NCBI RefSeq assembly: GCF_001705665.1
Contig: NZ_MDHA01000025.1
Span: 1 to 64,000, forward strand
Length of the DNA: 64,000 bases
Origin: Thioclava sp. SK-1
GTDB taxonomy: Bacteria; Pseudomonadota; Alphaproteobacteria; Rhodobacterales; Rhodobacteraceae
Reading direction: 5' to 3'
Positions 19,974 to 29,317 of the stretch are shown here, piece by piece. Below the pieces are notes generated by a model that was not told the DNA's origin, searched no databases, and saw only the letters and a program-made list of their open reading frames with translations. Each line of letters begins with the position of its first letter. Position 1 is the stretch's first letter. Position numbers and translations under genes: made by a program.

Positions 19974-22900
19974 ATGGTCGATCAGGATAACACAAGCAGC
20001 AATGAACAGGCGCCAACTGAAAAAATGGTGATTGTCGGTGTTGCCGCCTCTGCTGGTGGGTTGGAAGCCACGTCGATCTTAGCGCAGAACCTGCCCCCGA
20101 AATTGGGCGCCGCTTATGTTCTGGCGCAGCATATGTCACCCAGTCACAAAAGCATGCTGGTACAATTACTTGCGCGCGAAACAACGCTGAACGTGCGCGA
20201 AATTGAAGATCATGAACTGCCGCAACCTGATACGATTTATGTGCCACCGCCCGGCTTCGATGTCATTTTGGAAGACGGCATGTTGCAGTTGCGCCCACCA
20301 GAGGGGCATCTGGTTGCGCCAAAACCCTCTGCGGATCGGCTGTTCAAATCTATCGCGCTGGAGCTGCGCGAACGCGCGGTAGGGGTGGTTTTATCTGGCA
20401 CGGGATCGGATGGCAGCTACGGGGTCCAGGCCATTCGTGAGGCCGACGGCATCACCATCGCGCAAGAGCCCTCTTCGTGCAAATATGATTCCATGCCCGT
20501 CTCAGCGATGCGCACCGGCTGTGTCGATCTGTGCCTGACCCCGCGCCAGATCGGCGAACATCTGGAAGATATCTTGAAACGGCGCCGCGATTTTGGTGAG
20601 CTGAAAGAGATCAACACCCCGAACGGCAAGAACTCTGATCTGTTCCATATCCTGTTGGCGCATACATTGGTTGATTTCCGGCACTACAAGGAAAACACGA
20701 TCAATCGCCGCATTCATCGCCGGATGATCGCCAAAGGCATTGAACATTATAACGATTACGTTGAACTGTGCCGCCGCTCTGTTGAAGAGGTCGAGGCGCT
20801 GTATCGCGATTTGCTGATCTCTGTCACGCATTTCTTCCGCGATCCCGATCAATTCAATACCCTGCGCAATACGCTGGCTGAAAAACTGAAAGATAACAAA
20901 GACCCGATCCGGATCTGGATCCCCGGTTGCGCCACGGGCGAAGAGGCCTATTCCATCGCCATTCTGGCTGTTGAGGCGCTTGGCGGGTTGGAGAATGTTG
21001 AAAAAGAACAGCTTCAGATTTTTGCCACCGATATTGATGACCGTGCACTGGCGATTGCACGCAAGGGGCAATATCCGTCTTCGGCCATCAATGATGTCCC
21101 CGAAGAATTTCAAGCCCGTTATTTCGATCTTGCCGATGATCATTACACGGTGCGCCAACGACTGAAATCCTTTGTGCTGTTCTCACGTCACAACGTGTTT
21201 CAAGATGCGCCTTTCATCTCGATCGACCTTGTGTCGATCCGCAACGTGATGATCTATTTTGAATCCAAGCTGCAAGAACGGGTGTTGACCCGTATCCAAT
21301 ATGCGCTGAACCCTGACGGGCTGCTGTTTCTTGGCACGTCTGAAACCACGGGATTGTTGGAAAATTATTTCGTGCCGACACAGCAATACGCAAAGATTTT
21401 CCGCAAACGCTCCGCCAAGATGGGCAATGCCCTTTCCCCTGAAACCACGATTGCAAGCAACCTTCCTATGCGTCCGGGCGGACATCGGGCGCGAGCGGCT
21501 GCGGCGGATCGCACCGACCTGTGGCGGTTTGATTCCCTTGCGCGATCTGTGTGTAAAGTTGGCTTCCTGACAAATCGCGATCGCACAATCGTCAAGATTT
21601 ATGGCGATATCGCCCCGTTCGTCGAGATGACCAACCCGATCAACGGCGGGCTGACATTGGATGTGCTGCGCAAGGTCTTGTCCTACGAAGCCAATTCGAT
21701 GTTGCTGATTGCCTTAAAGCAAAAGGAAAGCCGCGCCGGGCAATGGCATGAGCTTGACGGGCGCGATTTCAACACGGTGCGGATGACGGCCTGGCCGATC
21801 ATTGATGATGACGGCTCTGACCCGCTGGTGCTGATCGGATTTGAGACCGAGATGCGCACCGCCCCCGACCCCAGCGCGACCGAGCGGACAGATTACCTTG
21901 ACTATCTGGAAGCAGAATTGGCCCGCACCCGCGACACATTGCAGGTGACGATCGAGCAATTGCAGACCTCGAACGAGGAATTGCAATCGCTGAACGAAGA
22001 GCTGCAAAGTTCAAACGAAGAATTACAATCCACCAATGAAGAATTGGAAACATCCAACGAAGAACTGCAATCCACTAATGAAGAACTGATCACTGTCAAT
22101 GAAGAGCTGCTGGTCAATACCTCTCAGTTGGAACGGATCTCGGCAGAACTGGCTGGGCTTATTAAGGGTTTGCCCACGGTTATGATGATGCTGGATCAGG
22201 GGCTTTTGATCCGTCAGGCCTCTAAAAGCGCGGTACGGCAATTCGATATTCGGGAACGCGGGACATCGCTTGGCCATCTGTCGCAATGCCATTTGCCGGC
22301 GAATTTCCCGCCCTTGGTCGATCTGTGTTCACAAGCCCTTCTGGACAGGAAAAACCACACCCGCCAATTCGAAGATAACGGTGTTTTATGCACCCTGACC
22401 GTGTCGCCATTGACCACCGATCATAACGGGTTGATTGGCCTGATCGTGTTGTTGGAGCAGGTCGATATGTCGGTCGATGCGGTATTGAACCAAACGCTGC
22501 GTCGTTTTGGCGAGATTGGCAGCTGGCGGGTTAATCTGTTGACCGGTGCCGTTGATTGGTCCGATGAGACTTACCGCATTCATGGGATCGACCAGCAAGA
22601 GCGCGCCCTGGTCATGGCCGACGGCATCGATTTCTATCTTGAAGAAGACCGCCCCAAGGTGAAAGCCGCCATTGAACATGCGATTCAATCCGGCGAAAGC
22701 TTTCATTTCTACGCGCGGCTGAAACGCGGAGATGGTCAGATTATCGTCGTAGAAAGCGCCGGCTCGGCGATGTATAATGATCAGCAAGAGCCGGTGGCGC
22801 TGGTCGGTGTTTTCCGCGACTTCTCGAAGATGCGCAATGAACAGCTGTTAATGCAGCATTACAACCAACTGGCCGCAGATCAGGAAATTGGCTTCTTTAC

Positions 22901-23195
22901 CTATGACATCTACAACGATCTGATGTTCTGGAAGCCGCGGCTGTATGAATTGCTGAGAACAGACAAATCGGTGGTGCCGACGCTGGCGATGACCATTGAA
23001 CAGCTGGTGGACCACGACCGTGACGCGCTGCAGGCGCAATTTTCCGCCGCGATTGAAGCCGGACGCAGGTTTGACATTGACTCAACAGTGCAAATGGCAA
23101 ATGGAACACAGGCACCTTGCCGCGTTTCGGCCCATATCGCGGCCTCAAGCGAAGGTGAACCGCGCTATGTTTACGGCGCCATTTCGCTGATCTAA
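19974..23195 (+). CDS. CheB methylesterase - CheR methyltransferase - PAS fusion protein
   Basis: 1073 aa. Domains in order: CheB methylesterase without a receiver domain (residues about 18-200; Ser in [10 protein letters not shown], His in AQHMSP, Asp in GTGSDGSYG); CheR (about 215-480; [34 protein letters not shown]); a PAS-like region (about 505-625); a coiled coil of seven-residue repeats such as SNEELQS (about 650-720); and three further PAS-like segments to the end. No histidine kinase or other output domain follows. Such fusions are common bacterial signalling proteins, often with a kinase at the C-terminus. No other chemotaxis gene lies nearby. A GTG one codon earlier is an alternative start. 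Confidence 0.85.
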   Translation: MVDQDNTSSNEQAPTEKMVIVGVAASAGGLEATSILAQNLPPKLGAAYVLAQHMSPSHKSMLVQLLARETTLNVREIEDHELPQPDTIYVPPPGFDVILEDGMLQLRPPEGHLVAPKPSADRLFKSIALELRERAVGVVLSGTGSDGSYGVQAIREADGITIAQEPSSCKYDSMPVSAMRTGCVDLCLTPRQIGEHLEDILKRRRDFGELKEINTPNGKNSDLFHILLAHTLVDFRHYKENTINRRIHRRMIAKGIEHYNDYVELCRRSVEEVEALYRDLLISVTHFFRDPDQFNTLRNTLAEKLKDNKDPIRIWIPGCATGEEAYSIAILAVEALGGLENVEKEQLQIFATDIDDRALAIARKGQYPSSAINDVPEEFQARYFDLADDHYTVRQRLKSFVLFSRHNVFQDAPFISIDLVSIRNVMIYFESKLQERVLTRIQYALNPDGLLFLGTSETTGLLENYFVPTQQYAKIFRKRSAKMGNALSPETTIASNLPMRPGGHRARAAAADRTDLWRFDSLARSVCKVGFLTNRDRTIVKIYGDIAPFVEMTNPINGGLTLDVLRKVLSYEANSMLLIALKQKESRAGQWHELDGRDFNTVRMTAWPIIDDDGSDPLVLIGFETEMRTAPDPSATERTDYLDYLEAELARTRDTLQVTIEQLQTSNEELQSLNEELQSSNEELQSTNEELETSNEELQSTNEELITVNEELLVNTSQLERISAELAGLIKGLPTVMMMLDQGLLIRQASKSAVRQFDIRERGTSLGHLSQCHLPANFPPLVDLCSQALLDRKNHTRQFEDNGVLCTLTVSPLTTDHNGLIGLIVLLEQVDMSVDAVLNQTLRRFGEIGSWRVNLLTGAVDWSDETYRIHGIDQQERALVMADGIDFYLEEDRPKVKAAIEHAIQSGESFHFYARLKRGDGQIIVVESAGSAMYNDQQEPVALVGVFRDFSKMRNEQLLMQHYNQLAADQEIGFFTYDIYNDLMFWKPRLYELLRTDKSVVPTLAMTIEQLVDHDRDALQAQFSAAIEAGRRFDIDSTVQMANGTQAPCRVSAHIAASSEGEPRYVYGAISLI

Positions 23196-23321
23196 GGTAG
23201 GGAGACTATGTAAAATCATAACTACATGCTATGGTCTGGCGCATATCCAGTACTAACCTTCTGTTAACACGCTGGCGAGATATCTAGTTTAGAGTTCCGA
23301 GTAGAGTAGAAGGATTGTTTG

Positions 23322-23999
23322 ATGTACGAGGACGGGCAATCGGAATCTTGTGATCTGTCACAAGTCTCCATTTCCCTTATTAGGGACGAAGAAACACATG
23401 AGTGGTTTGTGGAAAGAACGGTTTTTAAGCGCGAAAACTTAAGCCACAATGTGCAATTTTCGCAGCCTGTTCCCTTGAACAACGCCTTCACAGATGAATT
23501 TCGTGAAAACCTGATCAAAGTTTTACCCAAGAGTTTTGAGTTTCAGGTGTTCAGCGATCCGACGCTGGTAATCGAACTGCCCGGTTTGATCCTTGGCGGG
23601 GTGCGTATCCTGACCCAAAAAATCTGGAGCGGAACACAGGCCGTGACAGTTCGTTTTTCCAAAGCGCTGGGGGCGTTGCATTCGCTTCTCGCCCCCGGCC
23701 ATCGAACAGAGCATCACACTCTTGAGGCGCTTGAAACCACGGCTGCGCAGACCTTATCCGCGCTGTTGCAGCCATGCTTACACCTGCTGGACGCCGATCG
23801 GGATCTGATCCAAGACCCAAAGGTATCAGATCAGGTTCTGGCACGTTTGGAACGGCTGGATAGCCTGCGTGATGAGATGGGCTTTTTCTCCTATTTGCTA
23901 CAACGTTTCATCGAAAACGCCTCGCACACGGATGCGCCTGGCAGCGACACCAATGGTGCATTTGTCCAAAATATCACGCCACAATCTCTGGCCTACTGA
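23322..23999 (+). CDS. Hypothetical protein downstream of CheB-CheR protein
   Basis: 225 aa, not recognised. It starts MYEDGQSESC after AGAAGGA at 23307-23313. It is acidic at the N-terminus and mixed alpha/beta in appearance, with no signal peptide, membrane segment or cysteine motif. A helical C-terminal half (about residues 110-200) contains TEHHTLEALETTAAQTLSAL. It lies 126 bases after the CheB-CheR gene on the same strand, so the two may work together. Codon use matches the neighbours, supporting a real gene. Confidence 0.6.
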   Translation: MYEDGQSESCDLSQVSISLIRDEETHEWFVERTVFKRENLSHNVQFSQPVPLNNAFTDEFRENLIKVLPKSFEFQVFSDPTLVIELPGLILGGVRILTQKIWSGTQAVTVRFSKALGALHSLLAPGHRTEHHTLEALETTAAQTLSALLQPCLHLLDADRDLIQDPKVSDQVLARLERLDSLRDEMGFFSYLLQRFIENASHTDAPGSDTNGAFVQNITPQSLAY

Positions 24000-24283
24000 T
24001 TTGCCAGCATTGTGTGGCATGTTCACCTGACGAAAGCACCGCTGTCGGCCGCCCCTTCTGTCCAATATCTAAAACAGTTACGTTTGTCACAAGACGTGCG
24101 CGCGCCGGACACGGTGTATTACCCATATGTTGCCAGAGCGTGAACGTAGAGTTTACGCAGCCATTCCCAGTTTCTGAACGGGTGTGATACGGCCGTTGCG
24201 CATGTTCGGGCATTCAATACTGTAGCACCAGAGCCATGCCCTACTGGTCAGCCCATCCCATCAGGCTGTCACTGACGTATACC
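24000..24283. other. Non-coding flank left of IS66, with IS debris
   Basis: The only recognisable content is the end of an IS3-family transposase at 24153-24257 on the minus strand. No intact gene is visible. Confidence 0.5.
24153..24257 (-). pseudogene. 3' remnant of an IS3-family transposase (OrfB)
   Basis: The minus-strand frame ends with WLWCYSIECPNMRNGRITP then VQKLGMAA and stop. This resembles the C-terminal end of IS3-family OrfB integrases, which typically read like YNHERPNMALGGITP followed by a short MAA tail. Only about 34 codons remain before similarity fades towards the IS66 end. Changes at usually fixed positions (H to I, R to C, AL to RN) point to long decay. Confidence 0.5.
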
Positions 24284-24298
24284 GTAAGCGTTCGCTGG
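24284..24298 (+). repeat. IS66 terminal inverted repeat, left
   Basis: GTAAGCGTTCGCTGG, identical to the reverse complement of 26518-26532. This end lies 15 bases outside the tnpC stop codon. Confidence 0.9.
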
Positions 24299-24312
24299 AC
24301 AACACTGACGGC

Positions 24313-25908
24313 TTAGGTTGACAGCTTGAAGTTCCACGGTAGGAGTTCATCGAGCCGGCTTTGCGGATGTCCGTTTGCGATCGCTGTGAGAGTTGCCTTG
24401 AGATAGGCGAATGGCTCGACGCCGTTGATCTTGCAGGTCTCGATCAGTGAGGCGATGCGGCCCCAAGCGATGCCGCCCTCGTCGTGACCGGCAAAGAGTG
24501 CGTTCTTGCGGTTCAAAGCGATCGGTCGGATCATGTTTTCGACGCGGTTGTTGTCGATTTCGACGCGACCATCAGCCAGGAAGGTCTGCAGCCCATCCCA
24601 GTGATTGTGGATGTAAGTCAGCTTTTCGCCCAAGCGGGATTTGGCAAAGACCTTGCGTCGCTCAGCTTGAAGCCAATCACCGAAGGCCGCGATCAGCGGG
24701 GCACTGCGGGTCTGGCGGGCAGACAATCGCTGGCCGGGGGAGATGCCACGGATGTCGGCTTCGACGGTATAGATTTCGGCAATGCGGCGCAGACCTTCGG
24801 CGGCGATCTCTGATGCATCGCGGTCGAAGACTTCCTTTAGCTTGCGCCGGGCATGCGCCCAACAATGGGCGACCTGCACGGGATCGCCGCCCTTTCGGGT
24901 AGGCTTGGTCAGCCGGTTATACCCCTGGTATCCGTCGATCTGCAGGATGCCATCAAAGCCCGTCAGGAATGTTTCGGCATTCTGCCCCGCCCGACCGGGT
25001 GCATAGACGTAGACCACACCGGGCGGATCCTCTCCGCCCCATGGCCGGTCATCGCGGGCCAGCGCCCAAAGATAGCCGGTCTTGGTTTTACCGCGTCCCG
25101 GATCCAGCACCGGGGCCGTGGTTTCGTCCATGAACAGCTTGCTGGATCGTTTCAGGTGTTCGGCAAGCCGGTCAACGACGGGCTTGAGGTGGAACGCCGC
25201 CTTACCCACCCAATCGGCCAGCACGGCGCGGTGCAGATCAAGACCCGCCCGCGCCAGGATCTGGCTTTGGCGGCAGAGTGGCAGGTGGTCGGCGTCTTCG
25301 GGGCTTACGCGGCCCCACTGGAGCCACGGTCCCCTTCGACTTGCTGACCAGCACATGGGCGATGGTCGCCTGGGTCGGCAGGCCGCCCATGATCAGATGC
25401 GATGGGGGGGGGCTTGGGTCACGCCATCGCTGCAGGTCCGGCAGGCGTATCTCGGGCGCACGGTGACAATGACACGCAACTGCGCCGGCACGATATCCAG
25501 CCGCTCATTGCGGTCTTCACCGATCTTGTGCATGACGCCGCAGCCACAGGGGCAGATCAGGCTGTCGGGCTCGATGCGCTGTTCGATGCGCGGCAGTGCG
25601 GCCGGGAGATTGCCGATGGTGCGCTTTGGCGCAGGTTTGGTTGCCGTTTTGTCACCTGACCTGTCAGCCAGATGTTCCTTTTGCACCTCGACCTCGGCCA
25701 GTGCGATCGACAGATCCTCGAACGCCAACTGCCGCTCATCCTCGGTCAGCTTTTCCGACCGTTTGCCATGCAGGGCATGGTTCAGCTCGGCGATCAGGTG
25801 CTCTTGCCGTTGGGTTATTTCTGTGAGCGCTGCGACCTTTTCGATCAACGCCATCCCGCCCGCGCGTTGCGCAGCCGGGATGGCGGAAAGATTAAGTGAC
25901 GGGGCAGT
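24313..25908 (-). pseudogene. tnpC: IS66 transposase TnpC, frameshifted
   Basis: DDE transposase split into two frames. The N-terminal part (25908 down to about 25410) holds the coiled-coil start with GKRSEKL and the Cys-rich CPCGCG and YACRTCSDG zinc region. The C-terminal part (to 24313) keeps DDE segments MDET, QIDGYQGY and DNNRVEN and the tail PWNFKLST. Lesions: a one-base loss at a G9 run (25404-25412), and a 46-base foreign stretch at 25294-25339 replacing one codon between VLVSK and ADHLPL. The open frame continues 18 codons upstream of the first ATG (25854) without a start, so the true start is probably lost. Confidence 0.88.
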
Positions 25909-25968
25909 TTACATGGGCCATATCTACACAGATACCCCAGTGAAATCACGCAAAAACATATGGTTGGT

Positions 25969-26076
25969 TCATTCTGCCGCAGCAGGTGGGCGCGCCTCTA
26001 AGGCCTTTACCTTACGCCAGTCCAGACCGGCAAACAGGGCCTCAAACTGGGCATGGTTCAGCGCCATCACCCCGTC
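25969..26076 (-). pseudogene. tnpB: C-terminal remnant of IS66 TnpB
   Basis: Only the end of TnpB is left: DGVMALNHAQFEALFAGLDW then about 15 more residues and stop. The rest of this accessory protein (the PVDFRKG-containing part) is absent. The remnant is joined in frame to the end of tnpA, showing an internal deletion. Confidence 0.75.
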
Positions 26077-26447
26077 CAATCGGATCGTGACTTGGCCCAT
26101 TGCAATCTCGATCGATGCTTAGGGTGGTGCTGCGGGCGTGACTGGCTGCCCCGCAACAGCTGGCACATGCGCCCTGCCGCTACCATCCGACATCACGATC
26201 GGTGCAAAACAGAGACCGTCATCTTCAACCACAGGCAAAACCAACCGGCCATCACGCGCACGACCACGCCATTCCGACAAATGGTTCGCCCGCAGCCCAT
26301 ACCGCGCCGCAACTGCATTCACGCTCACACACCCGGCTGCAAACTCTCAGCAACGATCCGCGCCTTTATCTCATCCGGCCAGCGTCGCTGTCCGTTGGTC
26401 CTTATCTCCACCCCGTAATCCCGGAGAAACTCCAACGTAGTCGCCAT
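26077..26447 (-). pseudogene. tnpA: IS66 TnpA, frameshifted and truncated
   Basis: IS66 accessory protein with helix-turn-helix. The first frame from ATG 26447 reads MATTLEFLRDYGVEIRTNGQ and reaches ESLQPGV. A two-base GT insertion near 26325-26332 then shifts to the frame with [21 protein letters not shown] stop follows after VTPAAPP, though the frame then continues with SIEIAMGQVTIRL, the usual tail. It then runs straight into the TnpB remnant. Confidence 0.85.
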
Positions 26448-26517
26448 CGCGAAACTCCTGCACCGATCTCCATCGGACATGGCATCGCAGGTCAGACAAG
26501 CGGGCAAAAGGTGAGGG

Positions 26518-26532
26518 CCAGCGAACGCTTAC
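26518..26532 (-). repeat. IS66 terminal inverted repeat, right
   Basis: CCAGCGAACGCTTAC on the plus strand, the perfect complement of the left end. It lies 70 bases upstream of the tnpA start. Confidence 0.9.
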
Positions 26533-26630
26533 TCACAGCCGAACATTTGAGCGTCAAATGGCGCGATTTTCCGGGATCAGAGCCAACAATTTTCGACATA
26601 CAATCGCACGGCCAGCCCAAAATACATACA

Positions 26631-26655
26631 GCCCCCCTGAGGCCATCAGGAGGGC
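26631..26655 (-). terminator. Hairpin downstream of the DEAD-box helicase gene
   Basis: CCCCCCTGA (26632-26640) and TCAGGAGGG (26646-26654) form a 9-bp stem with one wobble pair. It lies 28 bases past the helicase stop codon; on the minus strand it is followed by a T-rich stretch. Confidence 0.55.
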
Positions 26656-26682
26656 CGTAATATTCACATATTCGTCTAAGGC

Positions 26683-28473
26683 TTAGTCTTTGAAGCGTTT
26701 GCCTTTGGGCGCGCCGGCGTTTTTATCCTTGAACGATTTTTTGGCGCCGTATTTGGCCTTCGGCTTGCCATCGCTGGGGCCACCACGATCATCAAAGTCA
26801 CGCTTTGGCTTACCACCGAATTTCTTACCGCCTGGGCCGCCCGAGAAACGCTCGGGCCGTGGGCCACGTCCGCCCGGCTTGAACCCGGTTTTGTTGCGCA
26901 CTTCAGCGGGCACACCATCAACCATCGTCAGCGTCAGATTGTCACCGATTTCCATTTCCGGACCCAATGCGTCAAGAAAGTGGTTCACAGCTTTTTCCGA
27001 AATTTCGACAAAGCTCTCTGTCGCACCAATACGGATTGCGCCGATTTCCGAACGCGTGATGCCGCCTGCTTCGCAGACTTTTGGCATCAACCAGCGCGGG
27101 CTGGCATTGCCTCCGCGGCCAATTGACACTGCAAACCAACGGCTTGGGCCGAATGGGCCGCTGCTGTCATTGCGCGGCGCGACCGACATCAGATCCTCTG
27201 GCGCAGAGCGCTGACCGCGCCACATACGCACCATCGCCAGCGCAATGGCCTCGGGGGATTGAGCGGCCAGAACCTCACGAACGGTTTTGGCTTCGACATC
27301 GGTTGCTGAATCGGTCCAGATTGGATCGGCCAGCAAACGCTCTTCATCCTTGGCCAAAACCGCCTCGGCAGAGGGGCCTGCCTCCCATGTGGCTTCAACT
27401 TTGGCACCGCGCAGCAGGCGCTCTGCCTTTTTGCGGCCCTTTGGCGGCACGATCAGCGCAGAGATACCCTTACGACCCGCGCGGCCGGTCCGGCCTGAGC
27501 GGTGCAAAAGCGCCTCTTCTGATTGTGGCAAATCTGCGTGGATCACCAGGTCCAGATTGGGCAAATCAATCCCGCGTGCGGCAACATCGGTCGCCACGCA
27601 GACGCGCGCGCGACCGTCGCGCATCGCTTGCAACGCATGGCTACGTTCTTGCTGGCTCAGCTCTCCGGACAAGGCCACAACATTGAACCCACGGTTGGTC
27701 AGGCGCGACATCAGGCGCGACACTGTGGCACGCGTATTGGCGAACACAATCGCATTGGGCGCTTCATAGAACCGCAACAGGTTGGTGATTGCGTTTTCTT
27801 CGTCGCGATCGGCAACCATCACGGCGCGGTATTCAATGTCGCTGTGTTGTTTCTTGCCCGAAATCGTGGAAATCCGCTGCGCGTCTTTCTGGTAACGCTT
27901 GGCCAAACGCGCAATATCTGCCGACACCGTGGCCGAGAACAAAAGTGTCTGACGGTCTTCGGGGGCCGCGTCCAGAATGGTTTCCAGATCTTCGCGGAAG
28001 CCCATATCGAGCATCTCATCCGCCTCGTCCAACACAACGGCGCGAACCTTCGACAGGTCAATACCGCCGCGGCGCAGGTGATCACACAAACGGCCCGGGG
28101 TGGCGACGACGATATGTGCGCCACGCTCCAACGCGCGACGTTCGGCGCGGGCATCCATACCGCCCACACAGGACGCCATGATCGCACCAGCTTCACGATA
28201 CAGCCATTCCAATTCGCGGCGCACCTGCAATGCCAGCTCCCGCGTGGGGGCGATGACCAACGCCAAGGGCTGAGCCGCACGTTGGAATGTATCGGAATCG
28301 CCAAGGATAGTAGGCGCGATTGCCAGACCGAAGCCCACGGTTTTACCCGAGCCAGTCTGTGCCGACACCAAAAGATCCTGATGGCTAAGGTTTGGGTCGC
28401 TGACAGCTTCCTGAACGGGTGTCAACGATGTGTATCCGCGCGCTTCAAGCGCAGCGCTAATAGTCTGTTTCAC
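26683..28473 (-). CDS. deaD: DEAD-box ATP-dependent RNA helicase with C-terminal RNA-binding domain
   Basis: 596 aa. The helicase core has Q motif near GYTSLTPVQ, motif I AQTGSGKT, Ia APTRELA, Ib TPGRL, motif II DEAD, III SAT and VI HRSGRTGRAGR, covering residues 1-375. A DbpA/CsdA-like RNA-binding module follows (about residues 465-540), then a Gly/Lys/Arg/Phe-rich basic tail ending GKRFKD. It would remodel RNA in ribosome assembly or cold adaptation. The start is GTG (28473). The upstream leader contains a strong secondary structure. The symbol is given for the family; csdA-like is equally apt. Confidence 0.85.
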   Translation of the reverse strand: MKQTISAALEARGYTSLTPVQEAVSDPNLSHQDLLVSAQTGSGKTVGFGLAIAPTILGDSDTFQRAAQPLALVIAPTRELALQVRRELEWLYREAGAIMASCVGGMDARAERRALERGAHIVVATPGRLCDHLRRGGIDLSKVRAVVLDEADEMLDMGFREDLETILDAAPEDRQTLLFSATVSADIARLAKRYQKDAQRISTISGKKQHSDIEYRAVMVADRDEENAITNLLRFYEAPNAIVFANTRATVSRLMSRLTNRGFNVVALSGELSQQERSHALQAMRDGRARVCVATDVAARGIDLPNLDLVIHADLPQSEEALLHRSGRTGRAGRKGISALIVPPKGRKKAERLLRGAKVEATWEAGPSAEAVLAKDEERLLADPIWTDSATDVEAKTVREVLAAQSPEAIALAMVRMWRGQRSAPEDLMSVAPRNDSSGPFGPSRWFAVSIGRGGNASPRWLMPKVCEAGGITRSEIGAIRIGATESFVEISEKAVNHFLDALGPEMEIGDNLTLTMVDGVPAEVRNKTGFKPGGRGPRPERFSGGPGGKKFGGKPKRDFDDRGGPSDGKPKAKYGAKKSFKDKNAGAPKGKRFKD

Positions 28474-28768
28474 GCAAGTATATCCGTAATGAGAGGGTGC
28501 AGTTAGGCACCGGTTACGGGCGATTGTGTCCCTGTCTCGCCCATCAAGCGCATCCTCTCCATCAGAGTGGTCCTGCGCTAAAGAAGCCCGGCAGATATAC
28601 CCTTGCCCTGCGCAGGTAAAGGGAAAACTATCGTAAATGCCGGGTTTTTAGGGGGTATCGGCCTTGCGTCACGTGCATATGGCGCTGAATGCGGCAATTT
28701 ACAAATAAGAAACCGCCAACCCTAGGGTCAGCGGCTGTTGGCGCTGCGTCAAAATCGTCAACGTGGGA
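28474..28768. other. Intergenic region upstream of the helicase gene
   Basis: No coding sequence seen. It holds the structured element at 28587-28649. It would be the helicase promoter and 5' leader on the minus strand, and possibly a small transcript on the plus strand. Confidence 0.5.
28587..28649 (+). ncRNA. Structured element ending in a terminator-like stem, possible small RNA
   Basis: CCCGGCA (28587-28593) pairs with TGCCGGG (28638-28644), followed by five T. Inside lies a second hairpin, CCCTT...AAGGG (28600-28623), capped by CCTGCGCAGG. On the plus strand this looks like the 3' end of a small transcript divergent from the helicase gene. On the minus strand it would be a folded 5' leader of the helicase mRNA. 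No promoter for a plus-strand RNA was identified with confidence. Confidence 0.4.
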
Positions 28769-29092
28769 TCAACGACGGCGCTGTTCATCACGGCGCACAG
28801 GGATCGGCACCAGCTCATGGTGCAAAGACGGTGGAAAGCGATCACCACGCCCGTTGCCATCATTGTCATCATCATCATTTCGGCACAGCAGAGCACGCGC
28901 GAATTGCACGACCGAAAACAAGACTGTGGTCAAGCCCAGCAAGACGGCGGCGGTCATATATCCCGTGCCCGATGTTAAAATCTGCTGTCGAAGTCCTGCA
29001 GTGTCAAACACCATCACAAGCCCCAAGAACAGAATGGCAAGTGCGAAACCAATAGCGATGCTGCGGATGAATAAGCGAACAAGTGCTGGCAT
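28769..29092 (-). CDS. Small two-pass membrane protein, function unknown
   Basis: 107 aa. Two hydrophobic segments (SIAIGFALAILFLGLVMVF and YMTAAVLLGLTTVLFSVVQF) are followed by a charged cytoplasmic tail with DDDDND and an Arg-rich end. GGAGAG lies about six bases before ATG 29092. I recognise no family. Codon use and ribosome site support a real gene, apparently on its own transcript. Confidence 0.6.
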   Translation of the reverse strand: MPALVRLFIRSIAIGFALAILFLGLVMVFDTAGLRQQILTSGTGYMTAAVLLGLTTVLFSVVQFARALLCRNDDDDNDGNGRGDRFPPSLHHELVPIPVRRDEQRRR

Positions 29093-29209
29093 GGAGACTC
29101 TCCTGTGTCAGCATCAATGTAATCGTTTTGTGGCAGTTTCAAAGGGGGAGAACGTCAAATTGATGTAAAAAAACGTTACGTCGTTGCGCAAGAATACGGC
29201 TGGGGGGAT

Positions 29210-29267
29210 GCCGCTTTCTGGGCATCGAACCCAGTAAGCGGCAGGGCACCCCCCCTTTGGGGCGCCC
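29210..29267. terminator. Two consecutive hairpins downstream of nusB
   Basis: GCCGCTTTCTGGG (29210-29222) and CCCAGTAAGCGGC (29230-29242) form a 13-bp stem with one mismatch and a 7-base loop. GGGCACCCC and GGGGCGCCC (29244-29267) form a second. Neither has a T-tract, but the position after nusB suits transcript-end protection or Rho-dependent termination. Confidence 0.5.
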
Positions 29268-29317
29268 GGCACACCGTCCCACAGCATCCTTGCAGCAGGA
29301 GGCCAGAAGCGTATCGG

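Larger units (their letters stand above)
24284..26532 (-). mobile_element. Decayed IS66-family insertion sequence
   Basis: Bounded by perfect 15-bp terminal inverted repeats beginning GTAAGCG at both ends. It contains remnants of tnpA, tnpB and tnpC in the normal IS66 order, read on the minus strand. Length is 2249 bp, a few hundred short of a typical complete IS66, consistent with loss of most of tnpB. All three genes are disrupted. The 8-bp flanks (CGTATACC left, TCACAGCC right) do not match, so no target duplication survives. The element cannot move by its own enzymes. Confidence 0.9.

Noticed and set aside
21950-22130. Short direct repeats that look like a tandem or CRISPR-like array
   Set aside because: They are in frame and encode the seven-residue coiled-coil repeats of the CheB-CheR protein; there are no spacers.
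26119-26447. Two separate small genes in place of IS66 tnpA
   Set aside because: The two frames join into one TnpA sequence if a two-base insertion near 26325-26332 is removed.
24276-26540. Target-site duplication of IS66
   Set aside because: The 8 bases on each side (CGTATACC and TCACAGCC) do not match.
29205-29245. Partial tRNA gene suggested by a T-arm-like hairpin
   Set aside because: No acceptor, D or anticodon arms can be drawn around it.
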